A stretch of 7,003 bases of DNA from Chloroflexota bacterium (GTDB taxonomy: Bacteria; Chloroflexota; UBA6077; CF-72). The translations under genes and the position numbers were made by a program. Under the pieces are notes generated by a model. That model had not been told where the DNA came from and made no database searches. It saw only the letters and a list, made by a program, of their open reading frames with translations. This document shows positions 5,616 to 7,003 of the stretch, piece by piece (positions within the stretch are counted from its first letter, which is position 1; the number at the start of each line of letters is the position of its first letter). The stretch covers positions 1 to 7,003 of the forward strand of contig JAFAPL010000278.1 in assembly GCA_019247135.1 (NCBI GenBank). Reading direction: 5' to 3'.

Positions 5616-6767
5616 ATGCAGCAGACAACAACGCCGCGCATGCCGCTCCAGGTGGGTGTGCTGGGCGCGGGCATGATCGCAACGGTTGACTACGGCTTCC
5701 TGCCCGGCTTGCAGCGCATGAGCGACCGTGCCCAGGTCGTCGCAATCGCTAGCCGCACCCGTTCGCGCGCCGAGAGCGTCGCGCGCGATTGGCAGATTCC
5801 ACATGTGTATGACGATCTCGACAGCATGCTGGAGCAAGCCGACGTAGATGTGGTGCTGAACCTCACGCCGATCGCCGACCACTTTTCAACCTCCAGGCGG
5901 ATTCTCCAGGCCCGCAAGCACCTGGTGACCGAAAAGCCGCTCGCGTCGACGCTGGACGAAGCGACCGAGCTGTGCGAGCTTGCGCAGCGGCATGGATTGC
6001 GCGTCGTGTGCTGTCCATACGACATGCTGCGGCCGGAATGGCTCGAAGCGCGCAAACTCGTGCAATCTGGCGCGCTGGGAAAGGTCGCGTTTGCGCGCGT
6101 GCAGTCGTCGCACGCCGGCCCGGCCGCGATGTCGTGGCCCGCGGACCCAACGTGGTTCTATCAGACGGGCGCCGGGCCGCTCCTGGACATGGGCGTCTAC
6201 GGTATCGACCGGATCACTGGCGTGTTGGGTCCAGCCCGCCGAGTCACCGCGTTCTCCGGCCGGACGGCGCCGATCCGGTACGCGCGTGGTGGCCCGTTCG
6301 ATGGACTCAAAATCGAGGTCACCGAAGATGACAACAATCTCGTCTTGCTGGACTTCGGCGATGCAACCTTCGCCGTCGTCGACGGCACGTTCAACGTTGT
6401 GGCGAGCAAAGCGCCGCAGATGGAGCTCTACGGATTGCAGGGCACGCTGCTCGTGCGTCGGCCAGGCGCGGAGATTCCGTCAGGCGAGCTGCCGCTCGAG
6501 CTGTATCGGATCGACGCCGCACCTGGCTTCGACGGGTGGATCACGCCGCGAGGCGTCGGTCACCTGCCGCGTCAGGACCGCACAACGGGACTGTTCCGCG
6601 CGGCACTCGTGGACCATCTCGTGGAGTGCCTTCGAACAGGTGCGGGCCCGGGGCTGGTTGGTCCAGAACGCGCGCGGCACGTGCTGGAGATCATGCTTGC
6701 GGCGCGTGTCTCAGCACGTGACGGGCGAGCTGTCGAGCTTCAAACGACCTTTGCCGAACCGACCTGA
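5616..6767 (+). CDS. Gfo/Idh/MocA-family oxidoreductase
   Basis: A 383-residue NAD(P)-dependent dehydrogenase. The N-terminal Rossmann domain has GVLGAGMIA (residues 14-22) as nucleotide motif and TEKPLA with K107, the usual catalytic or binding lysine. The C-terminal alpha/beta domain starts around residue 130 and carries GPLLDMGVYGID (D191 to D198). The position often held by His (DxGxH) is Tyr195, as in glucose-fructose oxidoreductase-like members. The family acts on sugars, inositols, dihydrodiols and related hydroxy compounds; the substrate here is unknown. ATG 5616 was chosen; TTG 5607, GTG 5610 and ATG 5640 are in-frame alternatives and none has a strong ribosome site. It lies 21 bp after the amidohydrolase and is the likely last gene of the operon. 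Family sure, start uncertain by a few codons. Confidence 0.92.
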   Translation: MQQTTTPRMPLQVGVLGAGMIATVDYGFLPGLQRMSDRAQVVAIASRTRSRAESVARDWQIPHVYDDLDSMLEQADVDVVLNLTPIADHFSTSRRILQARKHLVTEKPLASTLDEATELCELAQRHGLRVVCCPYDMLRPEWLEARKLVQSGALGKVAFARVQSSHAGPAAMSWPADPTWFYQTGAGPLLDMGVYGIDRITGVLGPARRVTAFSGRTAPIRYARGGPFDGLKIEVTEDDNNLVLLDFGDATFAVVDGTFNVVASKAPQMELYGLQGTLLVRRPGAEIPSGELPLELYRIDAAPGFDGWITPRGVGHLPRQDRTTGLFRAALVDHLVECLRTGAGPGLVGPERARHVLEIMLAARVSARDGRAVELQTTFAEPT

Positions 6768-6773
6768 AGTGTG

Positions 6774-6809
6774 TGCACGCTGCGCGGCGTGCATCGTCAC
6801 GCGACGTGA
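6774..6809 (+). terminator. Two adjacent hairpins after the operon
   Basis: TGCACGC (6774-6780) pairs with GCGTGCA (6787-6793) around a 6-nt loop. Four bases on, TCACG-CGA-CGTGA (6797-6809) forms a second stem. They begin 6 bp after the Gfo/Idh/MocA stop codon. No T-run follows either stem, so intrinsic termination is doubtful; 3'-end protection or factor-dependent termination is possible. Confidence 0.35.
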
Positions 6810-6832
6810 TTGCGATAACGAGGCATAACCCC

Positions 6833-6906
6833 GCGGGCTGGCGCTGTTGCTTCCAAACTGTTGAACTGGCGAGTTGCTGTATCTGGCTCATCGAGTGGCA
6901 GCCCGC
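6833..6906. repeat. Nested inverted repeat, diverged copy 3 (74 bp)
   Basis: It has exactly the length of copy 2. The ends are conserved: GCGGGCTG and CAGCCCGC pair perfectly, and four further pairs (one G-T) follow after one mismatch. Shared with copies 1 and 2 are the left-side word TTCCAAA at the same offset as in copy 2, and the right end GAG(T/C)GGCAGCCCGC. By my ungapped alignment 41 of 74 positions match copy 2, nearly all in the two ends. The middle is different but again has a small hairpin, AACT-GGCG-AGTT, exactly at the element's centre. It lies between two convergent genes, as copies 1 and 2 do. Confidence 0.75.
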
Positions 6907-6920
6907 ATGCCCCGTTGTGG

Positions 6921-7003
6921 CTAGGGCGCCGCGCCGGTTGGACAATGTTGTTGCGCGGCGTCCAGCGCGGTACGTGCCTGCTTCAGCATATCGCGCTGGA
7001 CTC
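6921..7003 (-). CDS. C-terminal tail of an unidentified protein (cut by window end)
   Basis: On the minus strand one frame is open from the window edge to TAG at 6921-6923, giving 26 complete residues. They include RDMLKQARTALDAAQQHC, which would make a good amphipathic helix, followed by a short Pro/Gly/Ala tail. The other two minus frames give poorer sequence. The length is too short to name a family, and an open frame this short in GC-rich DNA can be chance. If real, the gene converges on the upstream operon with a repeat element between them. Confidence 0.45.
   Translation of the reverse strand, partial: VQRDMLKQARTALDAAQQHCPTGAAP

Noticed and set aside
6833..7003. End of an insertion sequence
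   Set aside because: No transposase fragment is visible next to the inverted repeat, and the element is complete at 74 bp with both arms present.

Overview
The window is GC-rich bacterial DNA, with G/C strongly preferred at third codon positions in the genes and GTG used as a start codon several times. It contains seven protein-coding genes (two cut by the window edges) and an unusual amount of palindromic non-coding DNA. The gene mix is metabolic: a short-chain dehydrogenase, an endo-mannanase-like glycosidase, a secreted intradiol dioxygenase, a drug-type MFS exporter, a hydantoinase-like amidohydrolase and a Gfo/Idh/MocA oxidoreductase. This suits a free-living soil or environmental heterotroph, possibly Chloroflexota or Actinomycetota. 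No phylogenetic marker is present, so the assignment is an impression only.

Layout. Positions 1-491 (minus) hold the N-terminal 163 residues of an SDR oxidoreductase. Immediately head-to-head with it is a family GH76 glycosidase (496-1563, plus). The convergent gap 1564-1830 carries two nearly identical nested inverted repeats of 73 and 74 bp. A small exported intradiol dioxygenase follows on the minus strand (1831-2385). The divergent gap 2386-2706 has no gene but is packed with hairpins, ending in three different 24-bp palindromes placed end to end. Then comes a tight plus-strand cluster: DHA2-type MFS transporter (2707-4200), cyclic amidohydrolase (4203-5594) and Gfo/Idh/MocA oxidoreductase (5616-6767). 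The last gap carries two small hairpins and a third, diverged 74-bp copy of the nested inverted repeat (6833-6906). The C-terminal tail of a minus-strand gene (6921-7003) closes the window.

The last three complete genes have gaps of 2 and 21 bp and read as one operon. A plausible but unproven reading is handling of a small cyclic amide or its products: one transporter, one ring-opening hydrolase, one NAD(P)-dependent dehydrogenase. The other genes sit in separate transcription units and do not obviously belong to the same pathway.

The most unusual content is non-coding: a 73-74-bp repeat family found here only in convergent gene gaps, and the triple 24-bp palindrome block just upstream of the transporter operon.
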